64,000 nt of DNA, from positions 2,418,001 through 2,482,000 of the forward strand of contig CP024912.1 of the NCBI GenBank assembly GCA_002813895.1. Reading direction: 5' to 3'. Origin of the DNA: Cyanobacterium sp. HL-69. Lineage in GTDB: Bacteria > Cyanobacteriota > Cyanobacteriia > Cyanobacteriales > Cyanobacteriaceae. The notes below the pieces were generated by a model, which ran no database searches, was not told where the DNA came from, and was given only the letters and a program-made list of their open reading frames with translations. Below are positions 20,919 to 28,357 of the stretch, one piece after another (position 1 is the stretch's first letter; every line of letters starts with the position of its first letter). The translations under genes were made by a program, and so were the position numbers.

Positions 20919-21992
20919 TTAAATTAAGGGAACGTTTGAACGAGTTAGACCAGCGTAATGCTTTAATATTACCGCTGGAGAATTGCCTACCCAATTTGCC
21001 ACTTGCTGAATGGGGACGCCAGCATCAAGGCAAAGGGTGATAAAGGTGTGACGACAATTATAAGGGGGTCGGTAGCGTATTTTTTGTTGTTTTAAAGTAT
21101 GTGACCATGCTCTATTGGTGAAATTATGCAAATCAATTATACCGCCCTTTTTAGCGACAAAAACATAATCTGATTCTTGATCGATGCTGTCTAAAATTTC
21201 TGCTAACTGTTCATTAACAGGAAATTTACGAGATTTACGGGTTTTGGTGTGATCCTGATATTGCCTTTCGACAATGGCTTCTTTAAACAAAACATAATCC
21301 TTGGCCACATTTCGCCACTCAAGTGCAATGGCTTCCGATGGACGGCAACCAGTGAAAAATAGGAATTTAACAAAATGTACATAGTAGAAAAAATATTCTG
21401 ACTGCTCAAAACACTTGATGATAAAGTCTCTTTCTTCTACTGAAAAAGGATCAATGGTGTCATTTTTCACTGATTTAATCTTTTTTAAAGTTTTAAGAGG
21501 ATTATTAACAATTAACTCATTCTCTACCGCCCAATCTAAACATCCAGACAGGTTAACTAATACTCTCCTTGCTTGTTCTTGGGTGTTATGCTCTAAAAGC
21601 CACGATTTAATATTTGATGGTTTTTCAAGAACTCCTGACGGCATTATCTGTAATTTATTTTTTACAGATATATAATTTTTCATACTTCCTCTTGTTAAAT
21701 GATTAACCTTAAAAGCCATATATTTTTCGTAAAGAGCAATAAAGTCAATCGCTTCAACTATTGGGGCAGTAGGATATTTATATTTTTCTAAGCTAAAATC
21801 GAATCTCTCCATAACAATATCAGAGTTAATTAAGTCAACTTTAGCTTGCGCAATCTTAGCATTTTCTTTATTGTCAGGGATGCCTAAATAGAGGTATTTT
21901 TGTGATCCATTGAAAAGGGTGCGTGGTAATTGTACCCTTAGCATTCCACGGCTAACACTTAACCTTGCCATGCCTTTTTTAGCTCTAGCCAT
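20919..21992 (-). CDS. Tyrosine recombinase (integrase) of element 1
   Basis: 357 residues from ATG 21992, a start supported by alignment with element 2's integrase (both have an RAKKG motif a few residues from the N-terminus and then RGMLRVQLPRTLF / NGMLRLRLPRTLF). It catalyses site-specific recombination at the tRNA-Phe core. It has an N-terminal arm-binding domain, a SAM-like core-binding domain, and a catalytic domain with Arg in FFTGCRPSEA (near 220), Lys in HTKTRKSRKFP, RHTF box 2 and the nucleophile Tyr in ILKHYAGLT (near 347). The usual His of the H-x-x-R box is Tyr, and GHS is GNS, both shared with element 2. The start codon overlaps the replication gene's stop. Confidence 0.93.
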   Translation of the reverse strand: MARAKKGMARLSVSRGMLRVQLPRTLFNGSQKYLYLGIPDNKENAKIAQAKVDLINSDIVMERFDFSLEKYKYPTAPIVEAIDFIALYEKYMAFKVNHLTRGSMKNYISVKNKLQIMPSGVLEKPSNIKSWLLEHNTQEQARRVLVNLSGCLDWAVENELIVNNPLKTLKKIKSVKNDTIDPFSVEERDFIIKCFEQSEYFFYYVHFVKFLFFTGCRPSEAIALEWRNVAKDYVLFKEAIVERQYQDHTKTRKSRKFPVNEQLAEILDSIDQESDYVFVAKKGGIIDLHNFTNRAWSHTLKQQKIRYRPPYNCRHTFITLCLDAGVPIQQVANWVGNSPAVILKHYAGLTRSNVPLI

Positions 21993-24900
21993 TCGCACCA
22001 CCCCCATTAATTTCATCTTGCCATTGCTGGAAATCACGTTCGTATTGTTGCCAAGTGGGGTTATGCTCTTTGAGAATTTCTACAAACCCTTTAAAAATTT
22101 CCTTGGTATCACAATTGGTTTCTTTATTCCAACATTTATATCCCTTACCCGGATTTACTGATAAGTAATCTTTTTCACAACAGGGGCAAACATAATTACG
22201 TTTATGCTTACCAGTGCCGGGTTCGAGGTGGGGTAACACGTCGCTTAAATTTACTTCGGGGGCTTCGGGCTTGGGGATAAATTTTTTAGTCTTTTTGACT
22301 TCAGCCTTTTTGGGAGATGGTTTTGGGGTAACTTTTAACCCTCTGAGATAACTAATAAAGTCTAACCACTGAACATAATCAGCATCCATGGGATTATCTA
22401 ATCCCGTTTTCTTCTTAAATTCAGATTTTGACCATTGCTTATTTTTCCCGAGTCGCTCAACCTCATTTTTCCATGCAGAAATTAGACCATCAAAAATATT
22501 CCTCTCAGATTTTGCATTGTTGAAGATTTGTAACAAATCTTTGTCAATAGTGTCTAATTTTTGCAATAAGGCTTCAGACAAAATCAACTCAAAAGGCTGT
22601 AATCCTTGCTGTGTATGAGGGGTGACAGGTTTTGACTCGGTGACAGGGTTGGTGACAGGGTCAAAGCCTTGCTGTGACTGAAGGGTGACAGGTTTTGACT
22701 CTGAGAGCAAAGAGTTTTTTGAGTCAAAGTTATTTTTTTCTTTTTGGCCAGAAAACTTTTGAGTTAGACCCGTCACACCCGTCACACCCCCCGCTGTGTA
22801 AGGGTTTGAACCCGTCACGGGGGGGGTGTCACACCCGTCACACCCGTCACGCCCAGTGATAGTAAAGGTTTCAGCATTTTTGAAACTTTCATCATGATAA
22901 TCACCCATAGGGGGAATAATATAAAATCTTTCATTTCTTGTGCGATCGCCCACCACCCCGTCAATTTTCTTGAGGGATAGATAAAAGTTTTGAGAATTAC
23001 TGACACCGTAGCCGTTATTTTTGCACCACTCAGCAAATTGTTGATAAAGGTCACTGGGGGTGATGTGTCCACAACCATCAGGAAATGTCTCGCGTAAAAA
23101 TAATAATTCTGTGAGTTGAGATTCGTAAATTTCTGAAGTGGCTCGAGTGTCGCGCCATTTTAGCTTTTGTTTAGTGTCAGTCAAAGACAATCCCCAAACC
23201 CATGAAAAAATACCCGACAACTCAGATTCTAATTTTTCTGAGAGGTCATAATCAGGATTTTCGGGGGGGCGGTCAAAGGTCAAAACGTGCAGCCGCCGCT
23301 TAAGCCCTTCGCTACCATTACCCGAAAAGCTCAAAGGTTTGTTCATAGCCAAAACGGTAACGGTGTTCAATCTGGTAGCAAATTGGTTATGGTATTTATT
23401 CCAAACATTCACCAACTCGTTAGAACAGATACGGTTATAAACGCCTATGTTAGAAATGAATCCTGTAACGTCTTGATTGATTGCTAATTTCTTGTCAACC
23501 AACCCGAATAACATATTAGTATCTGTGATCGCTTCGGGGGTAAATACGCCGTAATTTTCCTCACCGACTAAGTTACTGAGGATATTAAGAAAAGTACCTT
23601 TACCCGTACCCTGTTGACCAACGATCCAAAGGGTAGCTTCAATGGGAAATTTATTGTTATTTTTGGGGGTGAGAATCCATCGCATCCATGCCCTTGCATA
23701 TTCAATTTTTTGGGTATCGTTACCCAAGGATTGATTTAGAAAATTTAACCAACTTTCACAGGTTGCCTTGGGGTTATAGTCAAAGGGCAAAATTGAGGTT
23801 ACGTAATAGCTTTTGTCATGGGGCAAAAATTCGTTAGTGTCAGTATTAAGGTAGCCATTATTAAAACCGAGAATGTTACTACGGTTAAACTCAACTTCGC
23901 TTTTACTAAGACCTCCTTTAAAATCTTCAAATACGGTTTTGTCATTGAGGTTTAACCATTCATTGGAATAACGGAAATTTTGCAGTAATCCCATTACCTT
24001 TGATTCACTTACCAGCTTCCATTTTTTGTTATCCCATTCGTACCAGCCGTAACCTTCACGATGAACGAGGGAGTCTTTTAAACATGACCAAGCCATTAAT
24101 CCTTTGATTGATGCGATCGGCTCAAGATTTTGTAAGGAGTATTGTTTTTCTTCATTATCCCAAGCCAAGATGGGAGATTTTGACTTTTGAAGAATCTTGA
24201 ATTGTTGAATCAATCTCTCAAGGGCTTCGCCACCATGCTTTACTAAAAAGTCATCAAGCCCATTCTTTTCACCGTTCGCCTCGGTGGGTAATAAAATCAT
24301 GAAGGGTTTTCCCCCACGTGCCTTGATTTCCTTAGCAAGTTGACATAAAGCCCGTTGCACTTGCCATTTACTAACAATGTCACTATCAAAACATAATCCT
24401 ACGTTACGCCCCTGCCAATAACTTGATCTGAATTCCTCATCACAATCCCACTCCAATTCGGGCAAAAATTCCCTCATCTTACCAATGGTGTTGTAAATAT
24501 TGTTTACCCCAGAAATGCCGATCGTAGGGATACCGTGCAAGGAACAGGCAAGGGCTTTAATTTCACCCTCGGTAATAAGAATATCAATACTTGATTTTTG
24601 CTGTATTTTCTTCCAATCAAGGGTAGGGGGAAAATAGGCTTTATTAATTCTTTGTTCTTCGGTAGTTTCTCCTTTGGATTTACTTAAAAATTTGGGTAAT
24701 TCTCCCTTAGATTCAAGATAAAAATCCTTTAATTCTTGATTGGAATACCAATCATTTTTTAAGGGGCGTAATCGGTGAGCAACTACTTCTTTATCAATAT
24801 CATAACAAGGAATCGCTAAACCTTTTAACTGTTGACCAATAAGGGTTTTAGCTTCTGAAGGTGAAGCTGTATAAAAGCCATATTTAAAAGCTACTTTTTC

Positions 24901-24993
24901 ATTAATTCCACGGCTTAAAAGATATGATTTATGGTCATCATTAAGTACATTTTGTGCTACAATATTACTATTGGATTGCCTTGAGGGGTACAT
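21985..24993 (-). CDS. Primase-helicase: TOPRIM-like domain plus D5-type SF3 helicase
   Basis: About 1002 residues from ATG 24993, which has a GGAG box 9 bp upstream (the TTG at 25008 is less likely). The N-terminal part is a DUF3854/TOPRIM-like region (ILITEGEIKALACS, then VGLCFDSD and NGLDDFLVKHGGEALERL). The middle is a D5-type superfamily 3 helicase with Walker A GQQGTGKGT near residue 458 and a sensor/Arg-finger stretch (LAMNKPLSF, LKRRLHVLTF). Then comes a Pro/Thr/Val-rich repetitive linker and a C-terminal zinc ribbon (CPCC plus two later Cys). It probably primes and unwinds the excised element. Element 2 uses an unrelated replication protein in the same slot. Confidence 0.88.
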   Translation of the reverse strand: MYPSRQSNSNIVAQNVLNDDHKSYLLSRGINEKVAFKYGFYTASPSEAKTLIGQQLKGLAIPCYDIDKEVVAHRLRPLKNDWYSNQELKDFYLESKGELPKFLSKSKGETTEEQRINKAYFPPTLDWKKIQQKSSIDILITEGEIKALACSLHGIPTIGISGVNNIYNTIGKMREFLPELEWDCDEEFRSSYWQGRNVGLCFDSDIVSKWQVQRALCQLAKEIKARGGKPFMILLPTEANGEKNGLDDFLVKHGGEALERLIQQFKILQKSKSPILAWDNEEKQYSLQNLEPIASIKGLMAWSCLKDSLVHREGYGWYEWDNKKWKLVSESKVMGLLQNFRYSNEWLNLNDKTVFEDFKGGLSKSEVEFNRSNILGFNNGYLNTDTNEFLPHDKSYYVTSILPFDYNPKATCESWLNFLNQSLGNDTQKIEYARAWMRWILTPKNNNKFPIEATLWIVGQQGTGKGTFLNILSNLVGEENYGVFTPEAITDTNMLFGLVDKKLAINQDVTGFISNIGVYNRICSNELVNVWNKYHNQFATRLNTVTVLAMNKPLSFSGNGSEGLKRRLHVLTFDRPPENPDYDLSEKLESELSGIFSWVWGLSLTDTKQKLKWRDTRATSEIYESQLTELLFLRETFPDGCGHITPSDLYQQFAEWCKNNGYGVSNSQNFYLSLKKIDGVVGDRTRNERFYIIPPMGDYHDESFKNAETFTITGRDGCDGCDTPPVTGSNPYTAGGVTGVTGLTQKFSGQKEKNNFDSKNSLLSESKPVTLQSQQGFDPVTNPVTESKPVTPHTQQGLQPFELILSEALLQKLDTIDKDLLQIFNNAKSERNIFDGLISAWKNEVERLGKNKQWSKSEFKKKTGLDNPMDADYVQWLDFISYLRGLKVTPKPSPKKAEVKKTKKFIPKPEAPEVNLSDVLPHLEPGTGKHKRNYVCPCCEKDYLSVNPGKGYKCWNKETNCDTKEIFKGFVEILKEHNPTWQQYERDFQQWQDEINGGGANG
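22603..22856. repeat. GTGAC/GTCAC repeat cluster inside the helicase-primase gene
   Basis: About eleven GTGAC or GTCAC pentamers in about 240 bp: left cluster near 22622-22690 in one orientation and right cluster near 22771-22850 in the other. It includes an approximately 38-bp imperfect direct repeat with a 63-bp period whose 19-bp core (22620-22638 and 22683-22701) is exact. It encodes Pro-Val-Thr-rich linker sequence. A similar cluster with a different word lies in element 2's replication gene. Confidence 0.7.
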
Positions 24994-25035
24994 TCTATTA
25001 TTCTCCAAAAAAAACGTCTATTTGTCTGAATCATT

Positions 25036-25070
25036 AACCCTCTTTTATTGGGAAAAGAGGGTTTTTCTTT
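25036..25070 (+). terminator. Hairpin with U-tract between the acidic gene and the helicase-primase
   Basis: Perfect 11-bp stem (AACCCTCTTTT / AAAAGAGGGTT at 25036-25046 and 25053-25063, 6-nt loop) followed on the plus strand by TTTC TTT. Both flanking genes read leftward, so it would stop antisense transcription or act as a processing/attenuation hairpin on the leftward mRNA. Element 2 has a hairpin at the same place (45711-45737). Confidence 0.65.
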
Positions 25071-25072
25071 GG

Positions 25073-25501
25073 TTAAAAAGGGATATTCTTTTCTTTCAGT
25101 TCTTTGATTTTTGGTGCTTTATCAAAGAGACTTGAATCGAAGTAATCTAAAAATTCCCCTGCCTGTTCAGGTTCAAAAGTGATGGATGATCCATCCCCCA
25201 GAATTACCAGTAAATCGCCAGTTTCCTCATCAACAGACATCTCGACAATCTGGCACACATTAACTACTTCGTCATCGGCGACGGGTATCAGGAAAGGGGT
25301 ATTTAAACTTCGAATCTTTCCTTTTTCGTAGCTAACAATTTCGCTTTGTTGCTCTGTTATTTTTCCGTACTTGCCGGGGTTGAGAAAAAGATCGGCGTGT
25401 TGGGGTGGTAGTCCTCTTGGATCTGCAAAGTCTAACTCTGTTCCATGGACCTCGCACTCGTAGAAAGTTTCCTTACGTATTATTAGGGTGTATCTATCCA
25501 T
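25073..25501 (-). CDS. Acidic protein, first gene of element 1 leftward operon
   Basis: 142 residues from ATG 25501, preceded by a GAGGTG box 7 bp upstream. Two halves are visible. Residues 1-60 (MDRYTLIIRKETFYECEVHG, then NPGKYGKITEQQSE) resemble the 77-residue protein of element 2 at 46251. Residues 75-142 (VEMSVDEETGDLLVILGDGSSITF, EQAGEFLDYFDSSLFDKAPKIKELKE) resemble the start of element 2's next gene. So this is a fused form of two genes that are separate there. There is no known fold; the charge suggests a protein- or DNA-mimicking partner, which is speculation. Confidence 0.75.
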   Translation of the reverse strand: MDRYTLIIRKETFYECEVHGTELDFADPRGLPPQHADLFLNPGKYGKITEQQSEIVSYEKGKIRSLNTPFLIPVADDEVVNVCQIVEMSVDEETGDLLVILGDGSSITFEPEQAGEFLDYFDSSLFDKAPKIKELKEKNIPF

Positions 25502-25589
25502 GGAATACACCTCTACACTCAAAAAATAAGCTGTTATTCATTTTTGATATTATGGGAGTACATCACTTTGTGATTGTTCGTTTTTGAAT

Positions 25590-25614
25590 GCAGGTGATTT
25601 AGCGCATCACCTGC
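25590..25614. repeat. Inverted repeat in the divergent control region of element 1
   Basis: Perfect 9-bp arms GCAGGTGAT / ATCACCTGC with a 7-bp spacer, between the leftward operon and the rightward regulator. Not followed by a T-run, so an operator or origin element is more likely than a terminator. Element 2 has an analogous repeat with different sequence at 46522-46543. Confidence 0.6.
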
Positions 25615-25626
25615 TTACTTAACAGT

Positions 25627-25656
25627 TAAGAGTAAAACTGATATTCTAAGAGTAAA
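25627..25656 (+). promoter_or_regulatory. Tandem operator-like direct repeats before the regulator
   Basis: TAAGAGTAAA occurs at 25627-25636 and 25647-25656, exactly 20 bp apart (two helical turns), just ahead of the regulator ATG at 25661. Suggests binding of a dimer on one DNA face and autoregulation. Confidence 0.45.
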
Positions 25657-25660
25657 TCAT

Positions 25661-25957
25661 ATGAAGATAAATGTCAACGGAAAAATAATGATTGGATTAA
25701 GTAATATTGAAAGTTTAATTTTAGATGACGTAGCTAGAGATAATATTAAATTTCTTATTCAAGAAAGGAAATTGTCTCAAAGAAAAATCGCTGAGTTAAG
25801 CAATGGTACTATATCTTACGCCTTCGTCGCTCATTTGTTAAGTGGTAGAAAAAATGTTATTTCAAAGGATAAGTTTTTCAAAATTTGTCAAATCTTAGAC
25901 GTAGAACCAGAGCAGATTTTTAGAAACTCTGTGAAACTTTACTCAAATTCTCATTGA
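25661..25957 (+). CDS. HTH (Cro/CI-like) regulator of element 1
   Basis: 98 residues. The segment LIQERKLSQRKIAELSNGTISYAFVAHLLSGRK then FFKICQILDVEPEQIF reads as a compact five-helix Cro/C1-type helix-turn-helix. It probably represses or switches the divergent leftward and rightward promoters. It is clearly homologous to the 98-residue regulator of element 2 (46591): shared start M(K/N)I(N/L)VNGK, shared IAELSNGTISY / LSELTDGAISY, and LDVEPEQIF / LNIDLEEIF. Its stop codon overlaps the -35 box of the next promoter. Confidence 0.8.
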   Translation: MKINVNGKIMIGLSNIESLILDDVARDNIKFLIQERKLSQRKIAELSNGTISYAFVAHLLSGRKNVISKDKFFKICQILDVEPEQIFRNSVKLYSNSH

Positions 25958-25983
25958 CACTTGATGTACTAATAGTACACAAT
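25954..25983 (+). promoter_or_regulatory. Rightward promoter with operator in the spacer (element 1)
   Basis: TTGACA at 25954-25959 and CACAAT at 25978-25983 (18-bp spacing). A palindrome TGTACTA-A-TAGTACA (25965-25979) fills the spacer. Same layout as 46888-46916 in element 2. Likely bound by the adjacent regulator; drives the gene at 26010. Confidence 0.6.
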
Positions 25984-26009
25984 AGAGCTTAATTATATTT
26001 TTAAGTTCT

Positions 26010-26600
26010 ATGAAAGATTCTGAAAAAATAAAAGCTCTGAAGGGATATTTGCAAAAGACGGCGGGGGTGAGTTTATCACCCAAATGCCTAAAAGCTGAGT
26101 TAGATAATTATGTTTTCCTCGACAATGGTGAAGTTATCCCCAAGGCTCAATATGTAGAGCCTGAACCCGAACAGTCTGAACCACAACCCGAACAGCCTGA
26201 ACCCGAAACAGAAAAGGCTAAATGTTGGTATTGTTGGGTCGGTACACAGTACAAAGGGGACATTGTCAAGAAAAGCGATAGAAATTTCCATCCTGATTGC
26301 TGGGTAGCACACCAAAGGATGGAGGCATTTTTGAGGGGTGATTTAATTCTCAACGCACCGCCCCCCAGTGATAATTTTAAACAGCAAACCAAAAGAATAT
26401 TCGACTACCTGAGTCGTCATCCCCCAGATAAACGAATTACTTACGACGGCATAAGGCGAAATTGTAAAGTAAGCTGGGAAGTCGTGAGAAAAGTAATAGG
26501 TTACTTTGAAGGTAACAACATTGTGACGGTAGATCGTAGCGTTTATAACCGTCATCGCATCAAGGTAATAGCTGATTATCAAGCCCCCGAAAGGGCCTAA
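26010..26600 (+). CDS. Zinc-finger plus winged-helix protein
   Basis: 196 residues. The N-terminal 45 residues form a small helical domain (LKGYLQKTAGVSLSPKCLKAEL). A Pro-Glu-Gln repeat linker follows (EPEQSEPQPEQPEPETE), then a possible treble-clef or LIM-like zinc site (CWYCW ... HPDCW). The C-terminal region is a winged helix: IFDYLSRHPPDKRITYDGIRRNCKVSW, then VIGYFEGNNIVTV. This looks like a DNA-binding regulator, and it is the first gene behind the rightward promoter. No counterpart is seen in element 2. Confidence 0.7.
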   Translation: MKDSEKIKALKGYLQKTAGVSLSPKCLKAELDNYVFLDNGEVIPKAQYVEPEPEQSEPQPEQPEPETEKAKCWYCWVGTQYKGDIVKKSDRNFHPDCWVAHQRMEAFLRGDLILNAPPPSDNFKQQTKRIFDYLSRHPPDKRITYDGIRRNCKVSWEVVRKVIGYFEGNNIVTVDRSVYNRHRIKVIADYQAPERA

Positions 26601-26636
26601 CCACATACACGCCTGTACATTTTTATTGTAGATAAA
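26601..26636 (+). promoter_or_regulatory. Element-shared upstream motif, copy 1
   Basis: CCACATACACGCCTGTACAT followed by a TATTGTAGATAAAT stretch, directly upstream of the ATG at 26639. A near copy (CCACATAAGCCTGTACATT) occurs at 48295-48313 in element 2. Possibly a promoter or regulator site that contains a TGTAC half-site like the operator at 25965. Confidence 0.4.
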
Positions 26637-26638
26637 TT

Positions 26639-27184
26639 ATGAAAGAATCAGAGTACGAATTACTATATCTGCATTGCTTATCGCTTAAGTGTCCTTTAGA
26701 GACTAAACTTGCTCGTAGCCTTGGGGGATTATCCCAAAAAGGAGTAACGCAACCATTAGAAAAGTTTGCAGACATCAAGAAAGTGAGTAAATTATTTCTG
26801 CAATATTGCAACGAAAAAGGCAAGGGATATTTTCTCGATGATATTGAAGATTACTTGGCATGGAAGATTTGGCAACATAAAATCCAAAATCCTAATGGCA
26901 TCAAAAATCCTTTTGCCCGTACCAAGGCTCAATTAATCAATGATAAAGCCTTTCATGAGTTGCACAAATCAGCATCACGGATTAAAAGAGGGCTTGAGGA
27001 AGCGAAAGAAATAATAGCCAACGCGCCCACCTTACCTTATCTGACAAGGCTTAATAATTTACTCACTTACTGGGAAGCCGAAGCAAGTGAAGCGGCGAAA
27101 ACTTACAACGCAATTATCGAAAATCATAATCTTGCTTTGCAGGGAATTGATAGTTTGATTGTTAATCAATTAGAGGGGAATTGA
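26639..27184 (+). CDS. Hypothetical helical protein
   Basis: 181 residues, mostly helical. Features are a short Cys-containing start (YLHCLSLKCPLETKLARSLGGL), an aromatic motif DDIEDYLAWKIWQHKIQNPNG, and a C-terminal coiled-coil-like stretch. It ends IVNQLEGN, and nearly the same ending (INQLEGNE) occurs in the small ORF at 27845. Its stop overlaps the next start (TGATG), so translation is coupled to the CoiA-like nuclease. Function unknown. Confidence 0.65.
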   Translation: MKESEYELLYLHCLSLKCPLETKLARSLGGLSQKGVTQPLEKFADIKKVSKLFLQYCNEKGKGYFLDDIEDYLAWKIWQHKIQNPNGIKNPFARTKAQLINDKAFHELHKSASRIKRGLEEAKEIIANAPTLPYLTRLNNLLTYWEAEASEAAKTYNAIIENHNLALQGIDSLIVNQLEGN

Positions 27185-27771
27185 TGGATATGCCTTTCAC
27201 CGCTATTTTAGCCACAACAAAAGAGACCTTGACAGCTTTAGAAATATCGATTACACAATTAAGACAATACCCAAAAGGGGATTTATTATGTCCAGAGTGT
27301 AAAACAGTAATGTTTCCTAGGGGGCGAAAAGGTTATTTACCCCATTTTGTTCACACTAAAAAAACTGAAAATTGCTCATTAGCTGGGGAATCTCAATATC
27401 ATTTAGCGTTAAAACTAGGCATATATGAAAAGTGCTTAGAGTCTTATAAAGATGCCAAAATTTCTGTTGAATATTCCATTGTAAAAGACAACAAAATTAT
27501 TCGTAGAGCAGATGTTATGGTTCTTTTCCCTACTGGATACGGTATCGCTTTTGAGATCCAACTATCTCCCATTAGCTTAGAGGAAATAAAAAATAGGACT
27601 ATTGATTATTATGAGCAAGGATATGATGTCCAATGGATCGTCAAAAAAACTACAAATTCAGACATTAAAGACTGGTTGCTCGACCATGGTTCGCTCAATG
27701 TTCTTACCACCTCAGATTTCAAGAGTGCAGTTATATCTAGTGAAACCTTGGAAAGTACGTTGCCATACTAA
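27184..27771 (+). CDS. CoiA-like nuclease
   Basis: 195 residues from ATG 27184 (overlapping TGATG with the previous gene). The N-terminal zinc-binding-like segment LLCPECKTVMFPRGRKGYLPHFVH, then SQYHLALKLGIYEKCLE, is typical of CoiA-domain proteins. RRADVMVLF and FEIQLSPISLEEIKNRTIDY supply the D ... E-x-Q signature of a PD-(D/E)xK nuclease core, and QWIV follows. CoiA assists DNA uptake and recombination in competence, and CoiA-like genes are common on mobile elements. It is shorter than full CoiA (about 300 or more residues); a different reading frame continues downstream (27845). Confidence 0.72.
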   Translation: MDMPFTAILATTKETLTALEISITQLRQYPKGDLLCPECKTVMFPRGRKGYLPHFVHTKKTENCSLAGESQYHLALKLGIYEKCLESYKDAKISVEYSIVKDNKIIRRADVMVLFPTGYGIAFEIQLSPISLEEIKNRTIDYYEQGYDVQWIVKKTTNSDIKDWLLDHGSLNVLTTSDFKSAVISSETLESTLPY

Positions 27772-27844
27772 AACCTATTATTTAAATTCTTTTATTTCGC
27801 TCTTGTCAAGAAATGTTTTTCCTAATTATCTTGACGCAGTGGAT

Positions 27845-28009
27845 ATGTTTTTAAACAATAAGTCACAACACCACCCACTAAATATTAAGTTCACTTTAAT
27901 GAACAAAAAAGCTATCCATCAAAGAGGCAAAATCATATCCCATCAAGGAGTATCAGAATATCTCTCAAAAAGAAATATCGTTATCAATCAATTAGAAGGC
28001 AATGAATAA
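27845..28009 (+). CDS. Small ORF or frame-shifted tail of the CoiA-like gene
   Basis: 54 codons from ATG 27845, basic and helical (MNKKAIHQRGKIISHQGVSEYLSKR), ending INQLEGNE. The same frame is open back into the end of the CoiA-like gene (27602 onward), so it could be the remains of a longer CoiA C-terminus after a frameshift near 27771, or an independent small gene. Its stop overlaps the ATG at 28002, which supports translation of this frame. Confidence 0.4.
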   Translation: MFLNNKSQHHPLNIKFTLMNKKAIHQRGKIISHQGVSEYLSKRNIVINQLEGNE

Positions 28010-28178
28010 CAACCAAAAATTAACAGAAAATCATCAAAGAATAGTGTCTATTTTAGACAAGACAGTACAAGCTCTCCAAGAACAGGATAAAGAATTAGCT
28101 CATCTACGGGCTGAGTTGTTTAAGTTACGGTTGCAAGTTTCAGAATTGAATGAGTTTAAAAGGAAATTATTGAGGTAA
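28002..28178 (+). CDS. Small coiled-coil protein
   Basis: 58 residues (MNNNQKLTENHQRIVSILDK, then a heptad run through LAHLRAELFKLRLQVSELNEF). It overlaps the preceding frame by 8 bp and is followed 2 bp later by another small gene, indicating a compact operon. The leucine pattern predicts a dimeric coiled coil. No known family. Confidence 0.55.
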   Translation: MNNNQKLTENHQRIVSILDKTVQALQEQDKELAHLRAELFKLRLQVSELNEFKRKLLR

Positions 28179-28180
28179 TT

Positions 28181-28357
28181 ATGAGTGAAAAAGCTAAAAA
28201 AACAAACACCGTTTTCCATAATGATAGGTTTGAAACAGAATCCTTTGATGAGTTTGTGCAAGTAAGGGATGAATGGCTATTTGATCCTGATACTGATATG
28301 GAAGAATTTGAGCCAGAAGATTGGGATAGATATTTTGAAGGAGGAAATAATGAGTAA
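28181..28357 (+). CDS. Small acidic protein
   Basis: 58 residues, strongly acidic in the C-terminal half (EWLFDPDTDMEEFEPEDWDRYF). Its last codons contain the GGAGG ribosome-binding site and the ATG of the DUF3102 gene (28350), so the two are translationally coupled. Function unknown; acidic charge distribution is similar to small anti-restriction or DNA-mimic proteins, but that is only a resemblance. Confidence 0.55.
   Translation: MSEKAKKTNTVFHNDRFETESFDEFVQVRDEWLFDPDTDMEEFEPEDWDRYFEGGNNE

Noticed and set aside
22603-22856. CRISPR-like regular repeats
   Set aside because: Repeat words are 5-19 bp, irregularly spaced, in both orientations and inside an open reading frame; there are no unique spacers of constant length and no cas genes.
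26100-26606. Minus-strand ORFs of 71-87 codons opposite the zinc-finger gene
   Set aside because: They are shadows of the Pro-Glu-Gln repeat and winged-helix coding region.
27602-27770. Upper part of the 135-codon frame overlapping the CoiA-like gene
   Set aside because: Here it is only the shadow frame of the CoiA-like nuclease, whose motifs lie in the other frame; only the part after 27771 may be meaningful.
28269-28349. N-terminal extension of the DUF3102 gene
   Set aside because: This stretch is the coding sequence of the 58-residue acidic gene in another frame; the GGAGG box points to ATG 28350.
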